A stretch of DNA of 24,080 nucleotides, taken from Sphaeroforma sirkka (Eukaryota; Opisthokonta; Ichthyosporea; Ichthyophonida). The notes below the pieces were generated by a model. It worked only from the letters and a program-made list of their open reading frames with translations. It was not told the DNA's origin and searched no databases. Each line of letters starts with the position of its first letter. Positions within the stretch are counted from its first letter, which is position 1. Shown here piece by piece: positions 1 through 9,000 of this stretch. The translations under genes were made by a program, and so were the position numbers. Location: the NCBI GenBank assembly GCA_001586965.3, contig LUCW03002058.1, positions 1-24,080 on the forward strand. Reading direction: 5' to 3'.

Positions 1-1046
1 TTAAATATTTAGATTTGTGTGTAGTTTTTTAAAACAAAAAAGTATGTACAGTTTTACTTGATCATATTTCACTGACAGTCTTTTTACTCTTCTTATTTTA
101 TCATTTCTTTATCGTGTACTCGCCAAGAGTAAAAACAAATATGTAATATAACTTGTTGCTTTGTTTTCTATCAGTTTTGTTTTGTAAATAATTTGTCATT
201 CGTACATATGACTTTGTATGTTTAGTTGTTTGCTCATTACTATTTCTGTTTTGACTGTTTTCCCAAAACAATTACTCCAATATGAATTTTATTCAATCAA
301 TATACATTTATGTTTACAAATCACTTTTGATTGATTTAATTTTATAATTTTTGCTTTTTTTCAAAAATTACAAAATAAAACAATGAGGCAACATAAAATA
401 TCGCAGCCAGCACTGCCGAAGGATTTACCTGCACAGGGTTCTATTTAATTTATTATCAAATACTGTAGTGTCCACTCCAGTGAGAGACACTATATACCTT
501 TCCTCCTCAAAAGTGTCATCAAAGCCTCAACTTGACTTTCTCAAATCCTCAACTACTGCTCGCTTGCGTCGCTTCCGGCCTTCGCCCTTCCTACAACTCG
601 AATTGTTTTTTATAACATTTTAAAAAAAAAAATACCTAGTGATCGCTTTATGCGCTCTTGAGAGTGATTTACGGGTCTGTTCCCATTTTTATTTGAAGTC
701 AATGTGACTATGTAGTTGATTAGTCATTAGTGATTATTATTAGTGGTCAGTGTGGACAAAACCATTGGCTCCTACATAAAATATATCACATCATGTATTC
801 ATGACTCGTATGTGCTCCTTCGACTTCAGACATTCCTGGGACCTGGGTTTGAAGACTCGAAGTCTGACTGGGATTAGAACTACAAACAAAGTTTTTTTAA
901 AGCTGGAATGAGTTTCAAAAAACTTGATTTCACTTGTACTAATTATACAAGAGGGCAATTTTTTTAAATAAATGAAATAATATACACCAACAAACTTGTT
1001 CATACGAATTTGTTTTTTTTAAATGTTGCCTCTAGTAGAGAGAGTG
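1..1046. other. AT-rich non-coding flank
   Basis: I see no convincing gene here. The stretch is rich in A and T with many short homopolymers, and it has stops in all frames. The only frame of any length (791-1003, minus strand, 70 codons) has low-complexity composition and no recognisable domain, so I do not call it. A small CpG-containing pocket at about 555-592 stands out from the AT-rich surroundings. An imperfect inverted repeat lies at 466-492, with arms tagtgtc and gacacta. No promoter or RNA gene can be supported. Confidence 0.6.
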
Positions 1047-1258
1047 CCTAATTGCCTATGCATTCACAGTTCCAGGGTATTGCACCTAATTGCCTATGCA
1101 TTCACAGTTCAGGGTATTGCACCCAATTGCCTATGTATTCACAGTTCCAGGGTATTGCACCTAATGGCCAATGTATTCCCAGTTCCAGGGTATTGCACCT
1201 AATTGCCTATGTATTCCCAGTTCCAGGGTATTGCACCTAATTGCCTATGTATTCACAG
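1047..1258 (+). repeat. Isolated island of the 37/38-bp satellite (about 5.6 units)
   Basis: Five full copies plus a part copy of the same monomer that forms the large array on the right, in the same orientation. The first two units carry 'tatgcattc' instead of 'tatgtattc'. The fourth has 'atggccaatg' in place of 'attgcctatg'. Two units carry the 'attcccag' form in place of 'attcacag'. The second unit is the 37-bp form with a single C. The island begins after 'gagagtg' and ends abruptly at 'cacagatctg'. It lies about 3.7 kb left of the main array, with the retroelement remnant between. The open frame through it (1052-1240) is a by-product of the monomer and not a gene. Confidence 0.95.
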
Positions 1259-1950
1259 ATCTGTAGGTATACGGCCTCCGGTCAGTCTAAAATATCAGAT
1301 CAGTTCCAGATGATGCACATTGGGTTTTGCCTGTGTATTAAATAATTTAGTACAAGCTCTAATTGCCTTTTTAATATTTCCTAAGTGTTTCTAAATTCAC
1401 TTTGATGGCTCCAATAGCCTGAGTATTCGGTATGACTCATCTACTTGGACCTATTTGAGACATTAGTAGATGTAGGATATGTATAAACTAAATTTTATAA
1501 TCTCCGAACTACTGCCTATAGATTTTGGTCCTCCCGCCAATCTCCAAAATCCAATAAGTATTCCCAGTTTTTTTTTAACTTTTCTTCAGATGGAACTTTA
1601 TTTATATCAGCTAATGTATTACACGTGAATTACGTTATTATGTCCAGTTACAAATTAGGCAAGTGGTCATGAACACTTAGTACTTCTAGTGAAAATTATT
1701 CAATAAAAGAACATGTAGAGGTACGCCAGGGTGTGATCGATTGATATTTATTCTTAACAAGAGGGTCCCGATCATTCTTACACAAGCTACCACTGCTAAA
1801 TCCTAACTGACTAAATTGTATTTTAATTTAATATAGTTTGAAACCTAGTAATTTCCATCGAAGTTTACATATTTTTTTCAGTTATTTAGTAGTTACAGTA
1901 GTGTACTGCTTCTAGACTGTCTAACATCGATTTACTAGCCAGCAAATACT
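1259..1950. other. AT-rich spacer with decayed satellite-like words; possible 5' leader of the retroelement
   Basis: No coding sequence is seen. Several places resemble the monomer loosely: 1301-1339 (starts 'cagttccag', then 'tgcac', then 'gcctgtgtatt'), about 1358-1380 ('ctaattgcct'), about 1406-1426 ('gcctgagtattc'), about 1511-1526 ('actgcctatag') and about 1550-1570 ('agtattcccagttt'). They are much more diverged than the island to the left. The 5' LTR and tRNA primer-binding site of the retroelement should lie just upstream of 1951, but I cannot recognise either. The 3' LTR is not in the window, so no LTR pair can be compared. Confidence 0.45.
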
Positions 1951-3957
1951 ATGGCTAAGGGTACTTCTAAAGGCAAGGGAGCCGCAGCTCTAAGCCTGCT
2001 AAGCCTGCCGAGGCTCCTGAGGTCCCTGTGGAAACACCTAGCCTGTCTGGAGTTGAGCCTGCCGAGGAAACTGTTGGGGAAGCCAATTCTGAGGTTGGTA
2101 GAGAGGATTATTCTGAGGATGACTCGTCGGATCATAAAGCCTTGAAAGAAGAGGTATCTACTACCGCGGAAAGGCTCGCCAGCGTCCGTGTATCACCTAG
2201 GAGTGAAGCTCAGGACCCCAGCTTGCCCCCTGACTACGTGTCGTCAAATATTGGGGATAAACGTCGAAAGGCTGGAAAATTCGTGGATACGAATGTCGGG
2301 GACATTATAACTCCACATCTAAAGGACACTCCAGCACAAATCCGGGTGAAAAGGAAGTATTGGACCTGTCCGAAAATTTTGGTTTCGCCATCGATGGAGA
2401 AGCCATTCCATTCAGCTCAAATCTTGGGGCCGAAGCTGAGGACGCCATAACTCGACAACGAGTGGTTGGATCCTCTCAATCTCGACGCCAATTGAACCGC
2501 ACTGAAACGCTCTTGAAGGAGCTAGCGGCATTGCAGTTGTGGACCCCTCTATCGTGTCCCACTTGGCTGATATTGCACTATACCGAAGAAGAAGAAAAAT
2601 TCGGGCCGGGTTTCGCAACCCGAGACCTACTGGTTTACCAGCCAGTATGTTTACCACTAAGCCAGTTACCACTGGCGAGAGAGAAAATATTTTAAAATTT
2701 AATTAATCTCTATAGCTCTAATGCTACCATTGACCATCCTCTTGATAAACCTAACCCAGTCAGAGGATATGATCGTATGGAACTCGATGAGGCTTACCAT
2801 CCTCGTAATATCGACCCTCATTTGCCAACTAGCCCTGGTAATCAAGATTTTGGCAATCGCTACACCAGTACCTCGTTAGAGAGTTCCCGCTCTAATCCTG
2901 AGGATGAGGAAGTGAGAACCAGACATACTCGTCTCAGGCCATTACGCTCTGGTATGCAAGTCCTTGAGGACCGTCTATTGAATGACTCTGACCTTGACGA
3001 TAGGAAAGCGGATAACATTGCTATCTAATCGATAACAGAGAAAGGAAATAGACACCATCTTGGCACTAGTAGCCCGTAGCACTGAGCATGAGCTTCGTGA
3101 ACACTTAGAACCAAGCTTTATAATTGCAGCTAGGTAACGCGCAGGCTGAGGTCGATTTCTCTACTAATGAGAGTACAATGGAGACACTGAAGGCCTTCGA
3201 CCAACTTAAGGAGTCTGCCAGCCTTAAGGATAAGCAGATGATGAATGCCTATTATTCATTTCTGTGAGTCAGGTGAATGGCGAACTAATTGAAGCCTATG
3301 AGCCCAACTGGAAAGCCCTACTACCCTGGCACCAGTTGCGTGATGTATTCTTAAGTTCCAGGAAGATGCACGTGGCCGTGAACTTTTAGAGTCTCGCAAG
3401 TTCTTTTGCGAACGATACCACTATTCAGGTGCTCTAGCTCATATGATTGCATATGAATACTCGGATGGGTGGTCATTACCTATACTGGCCTATTTATTTA
3501 TTTGTCAGATGATGGCACTCTGGGAGCTAACCTCTTTAAGAAAGTCAATGATGACATCATCGCCTATGGTGATTTGCAGATCTATGCCTTGGTCTGTCTT
3601 TGTGAAGAAGATAGCTCACAAGCATACCAATTCCTCTACTAGAGTACTTAGTACCACGAGCTACACCCAGCCCACTAAGCGAAACGCAGTAGTTCTAATA
3701 CTGCACGTAGTACTAAGAAACCTCGCACTACTACTGAAGACCTAATTGGCTCTATTTCACAGAACCGAAAGGTGCAAAGAAGGTGAGAGCGCCTTGCAAG
3801 AAGTGTGGTTACAACCTCACAAAACGTAATGGCAAGTGGAATGGTAGACACGACCCTGCCTATGTGTGCACCAGGCAAGCCAGATTTTGGACACTATATG
3901 AAAGAGTGTGCTATTTGCAAGGGTACTAACAGTTGGCACAAAGAGGATTGCCTATGA
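1951..3957 (+). pseudogene. Gag-like region of a Ty3/gypsy-type retrotransposon, frame-broken
   Basis: Gag would form the particle shell of the element. The region starts at an ATG at 1951 with a Lys/Gly/Ala-rich N-terminus (MAKGTSKGKGAAA). Coding potential then hops between frames in overlapping blocks: about 1993-2350, about 2350-2530, 2527-2700, about 2700-3028, about 3045-3135, about 3137-3267, then further blocks to the zinc-finger part ending at a TGA at 3955. The blocks read as one continuous acidic, helix-rich protein of about 670 codons if the small shifts are ignored, which is long for a Gag. About 3137-3267 has a Lys/Glu/Leu-rich helical look, and 3510-3635 looks like a capsid-type helical domain. 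I assign Gag from its position before protease and RT and from the C-terminal zinc fingers, not from recognising the N-terminal part. The many one- or two-base shifts could be natural decay or uncorrected long-read indels. Confidence 0.65.
3795..3951 (+). pseudogene. Gag C-terminal cysteine-rich / zinc-knuckle region
   Basis: Two cysteine clusters lie in two frames. The first has C-x2-C (TGC at 3795, TGT at 3804), then a His at 3849 and a Cys at 3867. The second, after a frame change near 3880, has Cys 3907, Cys 3916, His 3937 and Cys 3949, that is C-x2-C-x6-H-x3-C. This is close to, but not the same as, the canonical CCHC zinc knuckle (C-x2-C-x4-H-x4-C). In Gag proteins such knuckles bind the element's RNA. 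A stop (TGA at 3955) follows the last knuckle residue by one codon, which would fit either a natural Gag end or decay. Confidence 0.6.
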
Positions 3958-4004
3958 CTTACCGGACGTCCAAGTTGCACACTACAGTGCCTATGTGTGC
4001 ACTA

Positions 4005-4343
4005 GAGCAAGATTATGAGAAAATGTTATGTAAATTCACAGTTCCAAAGGAGATGAACGTATCTTCCAAACAGTTTTCGTTCCATGGTAGAAAAAGTTAT
4101 GGCACTATTTGATCCAGGGGCTGAAGTCTCTGCTATCTCAATTGCCTATGTATTCTACGCTTCAGATATGGCTGTCCATAACGAAACAACTGATTTAATC
4201 TTGGGAAATGGCAAAGTTACTACTTGCGAACAAGCCATTGACTATGCACATAATGCTGTCAGATCACAGAGAAGTGAAGACTCACCTAATCGTTACTGAC
4301 ATATCTCAGAAATACGTTTTACCTATTGGTATGACTGATCTTC
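4005..4343 (+). pseudogene. Retropepsin-like aspartic protease remnant
   Basis: This would be the protease that cuts the Gag-Pol polyprotein. A block at 4005-4085 leads into the core frame starting at 4084. The active-site loop reads ALFDPGAEVSAIS, with the catalytic Asp codon at 4111. The family normally has Asp-Ser/Thr-Gly, and here the middle residue is Pro (codon 4114-4116). A following LILGNGKV stretch fits the flap-side strands of Ty3/gypsy proteases. That frame ends at a TGA (4297-4299), but coding sense continues in another frame from about 4275 to 4343 with a strand-like segment and a hydrophobic end (LPIGMTDLL), where the second conserved hydrophobic-Gly motif is expected. A 16-base exact satellite word sits at 4140-4155, just after the active-site loop. 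Confidence 0.7.
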
Positions 4344-4345
4344 TC

Positions 4346-4476
4346 AGTTCCAGGTATAACACTCACTAATCTGCCTAATGTATTCCCGAATAAAGATCAG
4401 TCAGATGATAATATGTTAAAGATACCTAAACCTCCGGAAGGTGAAGCAAAGGATATGCCTATGTATTCACCGATAT
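4346..4476 (+). pseudogene. Linker between protease and RT (coding-like, unassigned)
   Basis: An open stretch reads on from the protease after a small frame change at about 4344. It contains a Pro/Asp/Lys-rich segment (NLPNVFPNKDQ, then KIPKPPEGEAKD) and ends at a TAA at 4474-4476. Such a poorly conserved Pro-rich linker is usual between protease and RT in Ty3/gypsy Pol. Its first part, 4343-4388, also aligns over its whole length with the satellite monomer, and its last part (4456-4470) is a 15-base exact satellite word. No domain is recognised. Confidence 0.5.
4456..4470 (+). repeat. Satellite word in pol linker
   Basis: Fifteen bases (tgcctatgtattcac) match the satellite monomer exactly inside the retroelement linker. 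Three further exact words lie nearby: 4034-4046 (13 bases), 4140-4155 (16 bases) and 4709-4722 (14 bases). All overlap the same part of the monomer, around 'ctatgtattcac' and the adjoining 'agttcca'. Confidence 0.8.
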
Positions 4477-4646
4477 AATTATGGACTTAATTATACAAAA
4501 CAGGCCTATGCATTAACAGACTGGTGTATATTTAACTTCTCTAATATTCACAGTTCCAGGGTATTGCACCTAATTGCCGACTTATCTAAGTTCCAGGGTA
4601 TTTCACATAACTGCCTATGTTTCACAGTTCACAAAGTACGTTGCAC
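4477..4646. other. Broken pol spacer invaded by satellite sequence
   Basis: This is where the N-terminal part of the RT should lie. I see no convincing coding sense. About half of it (4545-4630) is satellite. The rest is AT-rich, with a satellite-like fragment 'ggcctatgcattaacag' at 4503-4519. Confidence 0.5.
4545..4630 (+). repeat. Two satellite units inside the retroelement
   Basis: Positions 4545-4578 match the monomer perfectly for 34 bases, from 'tattcacag' to 'taattgcc'. After a nine-base break a second, diverged unit follows at 4588-4630, with changes such as 'gtatttcacataac' for 'gtattgcacctaat' and 'ctatgtttcacag' for 'ctatgtattcacag'. Both run in the same orientation as the main array, which begins 310 bases further on. 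Confidence 0.9.
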
Positions 4647-4915
4647 CAATTCGAAGATTGGTTAAAACAGGGTCTAATTGTATTCAATTATGATGCAACC
4701 CCAGTTAACTATGTATTCACAGGTCGATCAATATAAACCTGATGGAACGTTTAGTAAAACAAAGAGTAGTTCTAGACCTGTCGCCAATCAATTGCCTAAT
4801 TGCAACATAGTTTTCCCTTACCTAAGATAATTGAGATACTACGCAAAATGGAGGGTGCGCTATCTTTTTCCAAGATACACTTAAAAAAGCAGCATTCCAT
4901 CAACTACACTCATAG
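4647..4915 (+). pseudogene. Reverse transcriptase N-terminal fragment (Ty3/gypsy type), truncated
   Basis: RT would copy the element's RNA into DNA. The block starts QFEDWLKQG at 4647, has KPDGTFSK after an in-frame stop near 4731, then RPVANQLPN. After a further frame change at about 4805-4812 comes FPLPKIIEIL (from 4812) and KMEGALSFSKIHLK, which is the motif A region. The usual Ty3/gypsy form is FSKIDLK, with a catalytic Asp; here that codon (4878-4880) is CAC, His. A run of six A at 4883-4888 shifts the frame, and AAFHQL continues in another frame to a TAG at 4913. The rest of the palm (including the YxDD motif), RNase H and integrase are absent, since the satellite array begins at 4940. 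An RT with His at this position would be inactive. Confidence 0.8.
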
Positions 4916-5399
4916 GAATTACTTTTCCTTGCTTGGCTAGCCTATGTATTCCCAGTTGCAGGGTATTGCACCTAATTGCCTATGTATTCACAGTTCCAGG
5001 GTATTGCACCTAATTGCCTATGTATTCACAGTTCCACGGTATTGCACCTAATTGCCTATGTATTCACAGTTCCAGGGTATTGCACCTAATTGCCTATGTA
5101 TTCACAGTTCCAGGGTATTGCACCTAATTGCCTATGTATTCCACAGTTCCAGGGTATTGCACCTAATTGCCTATGTATTCACAGTTCCAGGGTATTGCAC
5201 CTAATTGCCTATGTATTCACAGTTCCAGGGTATTGCACCTAATTGCCTATGTATTCACAGTTCCAGGGTATTGCACCTAATTGCCTATGTATTCCCAGTT
5301 CCAGGGTATTGCACCTAATTGCCTATGTATTCCCAGTTCCAGGGTATTGCACCTAATTGCCTATGTATTCACAGTTTCAGGGTATTGCACCTAATTACC

Positions 5400-6000
5400 T
5401 ATGTATTCACCCAGGGTATTGCACCTAATTGCCTATGTATTCACAGTTCCAGGGTATTGCACCTAATTGCCTATGTATTCCCACCCTAATTGCCTATGTA
5501 TTCACAGTTCAGGGTATTGCACCTAATTGCCTATGTATTCACAGTTCAGGGTATTGCACCTAATTGCCTATGTATTCACAGTTCAGGGTATTGCACCTAA
5601 TTGCCTATGTATTCACAGTTCAGGGTATTGCACCTAATTGCCTATGTATTTCACAGTTCCAGGTTCAGGGTATTGCACCCTATTTGCCTATGTATTCACA
5701 GTTCCAGGGTGTGCACCTAATTGCCTATGTATTCACAGTTCCAGGGGTATTGCACCTAATTGCCTATGTATTCACAGTTCAGGGTATTGCACCTAATTGC
5801 CTATGTATTCCAGTTCACAGTTCAGGGTATTGCACCTAATTGCCTATGTATTCCTATGTATTCACAGTTCAGGGTTGCACCTAATTGCCTATGTATTCAC
5901 AGTTCAGGGTATATGCCTAATTGCCTATGTATTCACAGTTCCAGGGTATTGCACCTAATTGCCTATGTATTCACAGTTCAGTATTGCCTATTGCCTATGT
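5400..6000 (+). repeat. Degenerate proximal zone of the array
   Basis: Units here are damaged by internal deletions and small duplications: 5408-5416 lacks the 'agtt' part; about 5477-5488 jumps from 'ttccc' to 'accctaatt'; 5653-5670 repeats 'aggttcagg'; 5808-5824 duplicates 'cagttcacagttcag'; 5849-5861 duplicates 'ttcctatgtattcac'; 5910-5917 has 'gtatatgcc'; about 5978-5994 is shortened. The first 12 or so units (4940-5370) are cleaner and almost all form A. Confidence 0.85.
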
Positions 6001-9000
6001 ATTCACAGTTCCAGGGTATTGCACCTAATTGCCTATGTATTCACAGTTCCAGGGTATTGCACCTAATTGCCTATGTATTCACAGTTCCAGGGTATTGCAC
6101 CTAATTGCCTATGTATTCACAGTTCCAGGGTATTGCACCTAATTGCCTATGTATTCACAGTTCAGGGTATTGCACCTAATTGCCTATGTATTCACAGTTC
6201 CAGGGTATTGCACCTAATTGCCTATGTATTCACAGTTCCAGGGTATTGCACCTAATTGCCTATGTATTCACAGTTCCACGGTATTGCACCTAATTGCCTA
6301 TGTATTCACAGTTCAGGAATTATTGCACCTAATTGCCTATGTATTCACAGTTCAGGGTATTGCACCTAATTGCCTATGTATTCACAGTTCCAGGGTATTG
6401 CACCTAATTGCCTATGTATTCACAGTTCAGGGTATTGCACCTAATTGCCTATGTATTCACAGTTCCAGGGTATTGCACCTAATTGCCTATGTATTCACAG
6501 TTCAGGGTATTGCACCTAATTGCCTATGTATTCACAGTTCCAGGGTATTGCACCTAATTGCCTATGTATTCACAGTTCAGGGTATTGCACCTAATTGCCT
6601 ATGTATTCACAGTTCAGGGTATTGCACCTAATTGCCTATGTATTCACAGTTCCAGGGTATTGCACCTAATTGCCTATGTATTCACAGTTCCAGGGTATTG
6701 CACCTAATTGCCTATGTATTCACAGTTCAGGGTATTGCACCTAATTGCCTATGTATTCACAGTTCCAGGGTATTGCACCTAATTGCCTATGTATTCACAG
6801 TTCAGGGTATTGCACCTAATTGCCTATGTTTTCACAGTTCCAGGGTATTGCACCTAATTGCCTATGTATTCCCAGTTCCAGGGTATTGCACCTAATTGCC
6901 TATGTATTCACAGTTCCAGGGTATTGCACCTAATTGCCTATGTATTCCACAGTTCAGGGTATTGCACCTAATTGCCTATGTATTCACAGTTCAGGGTATT
7001 GCACCTAATTGCCTATGTATTCACAGTTCCAGGGTATTGCACCTAATTGCCTATGTATTCACAGTTCCAGGGTATTGCACCTAATTGCCTATGTATTCAC
7101 AGTTCAGGGTATTGCACCTAATTGCCTATGTATTCCACAGTTCAGGGTATTGCACCTAATTGCCTATGTATTCACAGTTCCAGGGTATTGCACCTAATTG
7201 CCTATGTATTCACAGTTCAGGGTATTGCACCTAATTGCCTATGTATTCACAGTTCCAGGGTATTGCACCTAATTGCCTATGTATTCACAGTTCCAGGGTA
7301 TTGCACCTAATTGCCTATGTATTCACAGTTCAGGGTATTGCACCTAATTGCCTATGTATTCACAGTTCCAGGGTATTGCACCTAATTGCCTATGTATTCA
7401 CAGTTCCAGGGTATTGCACCTAATTGCCTATGTATTCACAGTTCAGGGTATTGCACCTAATTGCCTATGTATTCACAGTTCCAGGGTATTGCACCTAATT
7501 GCCTATGTATTCACAGTTCAGGGTATTGCACCTAATTGCCTATGTATTCACAGTTCCAGGGTATTGCACCTAATTGCCTATGTATTCACAGTTCCAGGGT
7601 ATTGCACCTAATTGCCTATGTATTCACAGTTCCAGGGTATTGCACCTAATTGCCTATGTATTCACAGTTCCAGGGTATTGCACCTAATTGCCTATGTATT
7701 CACAGTTCAGGGTATTGCACCTAATTGCCTATGTATTCACAGTTCAGGGTATTGCACCTAATTGCCTATGTATTCACAGTTCCAGGGTATTGCACCTAAT
7801 TGCCTATGTATTCCCAGTTCCAGGGTATTGCACCTAATTGCCTATGTATTCACAGTTCCAGGGTATTGCACCTAATTGCCTATGTATTCACAGTTCAGGG
7901 TATTGCACCTAATTGCCTATGTATTCACAGTTCAGGGTATTGCACCTAATTGCCTATGTATTCACAGTTCCAGGGTATTGCACCTAATTGCCTATGTATT
8001 CACAGTTCAGGGTATTGCACCTAATTGCCTATGTATTCACAGTTCAGGGTATTGCACCTAATTGCCTATGTATTCACAGTTCCAGGGTATTGCACCTAAT
8101 TGCCTATGTATTCACAGTTCAGGGTATTGCACCTAATTGCCTATGTATTCACAGTTCCAGGGTATTGCACCTAATTGCCTATGTATTCACAGTTCCAGGG
8201 TATTGCACCTAATTGCCTATGTATTCACAGTTCCAGGGTATTGCACCTAATTGCCTATGTATTCACAGTTCCAGGGTATTGCACCTAATTGCCTATGTAT
8301 TCACAGTTCAGGGTATTGCACCTAATTGCCTATGTATTCACAGTTCCAGGGTATTGCACCTAATTGCCTATGTATTCACAGTTCCAGGGTATTGCACCTA
8401 ATTGCCTATGTATTCACAGTTCAGGGTATTGCACCTAATTGCCTATGTATTCACAGTTCCAGGGTATGTGCACCTAATTGCCTATGTATTCACAGTTCCA
8501 GGGTATTGCACCTAATTGCCTATGTATTCACAGTTCAGGGTATTGCACCTAATTGCCTATGTATTCCCAGTTCCAGGGTATTGCACCTAATTGCCTATGT
8601 ATTCACAGTTCAGGGTATTGCACCTAATTGCCTATGTATTCACAGTTCCAGGGTATTGCACCTAATTGCCTATGTATTCACAGTTCCAGGGTATTGCACC
8701 TAATTGCCTATGTATTCACAGTTCCAGGGTATTGCACCTAATTGCCTATGTATTCACAGTTCCAGGGTATTGCACCTAATTGCCTATGTATTCACAGTTC
8801 CAGGGTATTGCACCTAATTGCCTATGTATTCACAGTTCAGGGTATTGCACCTAATTGCCTATGTATTCACAGTTCAGGGTATTGCACCTAATTGCCTATG
8901 TATTCACAGTTCCAGGGTATTGCACCTAATTGCCTATGTATTCACAGTTCCAGGGTATTGCACCTAATTGCCTATGTATTCACAGTTCCAGGGTATTGCA

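Noticed and set aside
466-492. Inverted repeat tagtgtc / gacacta
   Set aside because: The stem is short and interrupted, with an inner loop too tight to matter. It has no flanking duplication or gene to suggest a terminal repeat or a site.
820-880. tRNA-like B-box sequence around 'gggtttgaagactcgaagtc'
   Set aside because: I could not fit a cloverleaf with acceptor, D and anticodon arms on either strand.
791-1003. Minus-strand 70-codon frame
   Set aside because: It has low-complexity composition, no domain and no supporting context; it is expected by chance in AT-rich DNA.
1935-2145. Opposite-strand and alternate-frame readings over the Gag start (Leu/Arg-rich)
   Set aside because: They are shadows of the Lys/Pro/Glu-rich Gag frame. 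The biased Leu/Arg composition comes from reading that sequence out of frame.
2607-2622. Hairpin cgggtt / aacccg with a four-base loop, as a possible regulatory structure
   Set aside because: A six-base stem inside coding sequence with no context such as a T-tract or frameshift site; probably chance.
2412-2672. Minus-strand 86-codon frame
   Set aside because: It lies antisense to Gag blocks that read consistently on the + strand and has no recognisable domain.
4346-4394. A real intron from AG|GTATAA to GATCAG in the pol linker
   Set aside because: Removing it does not join the frames on either side, while the segment itself reads as Pol linker.
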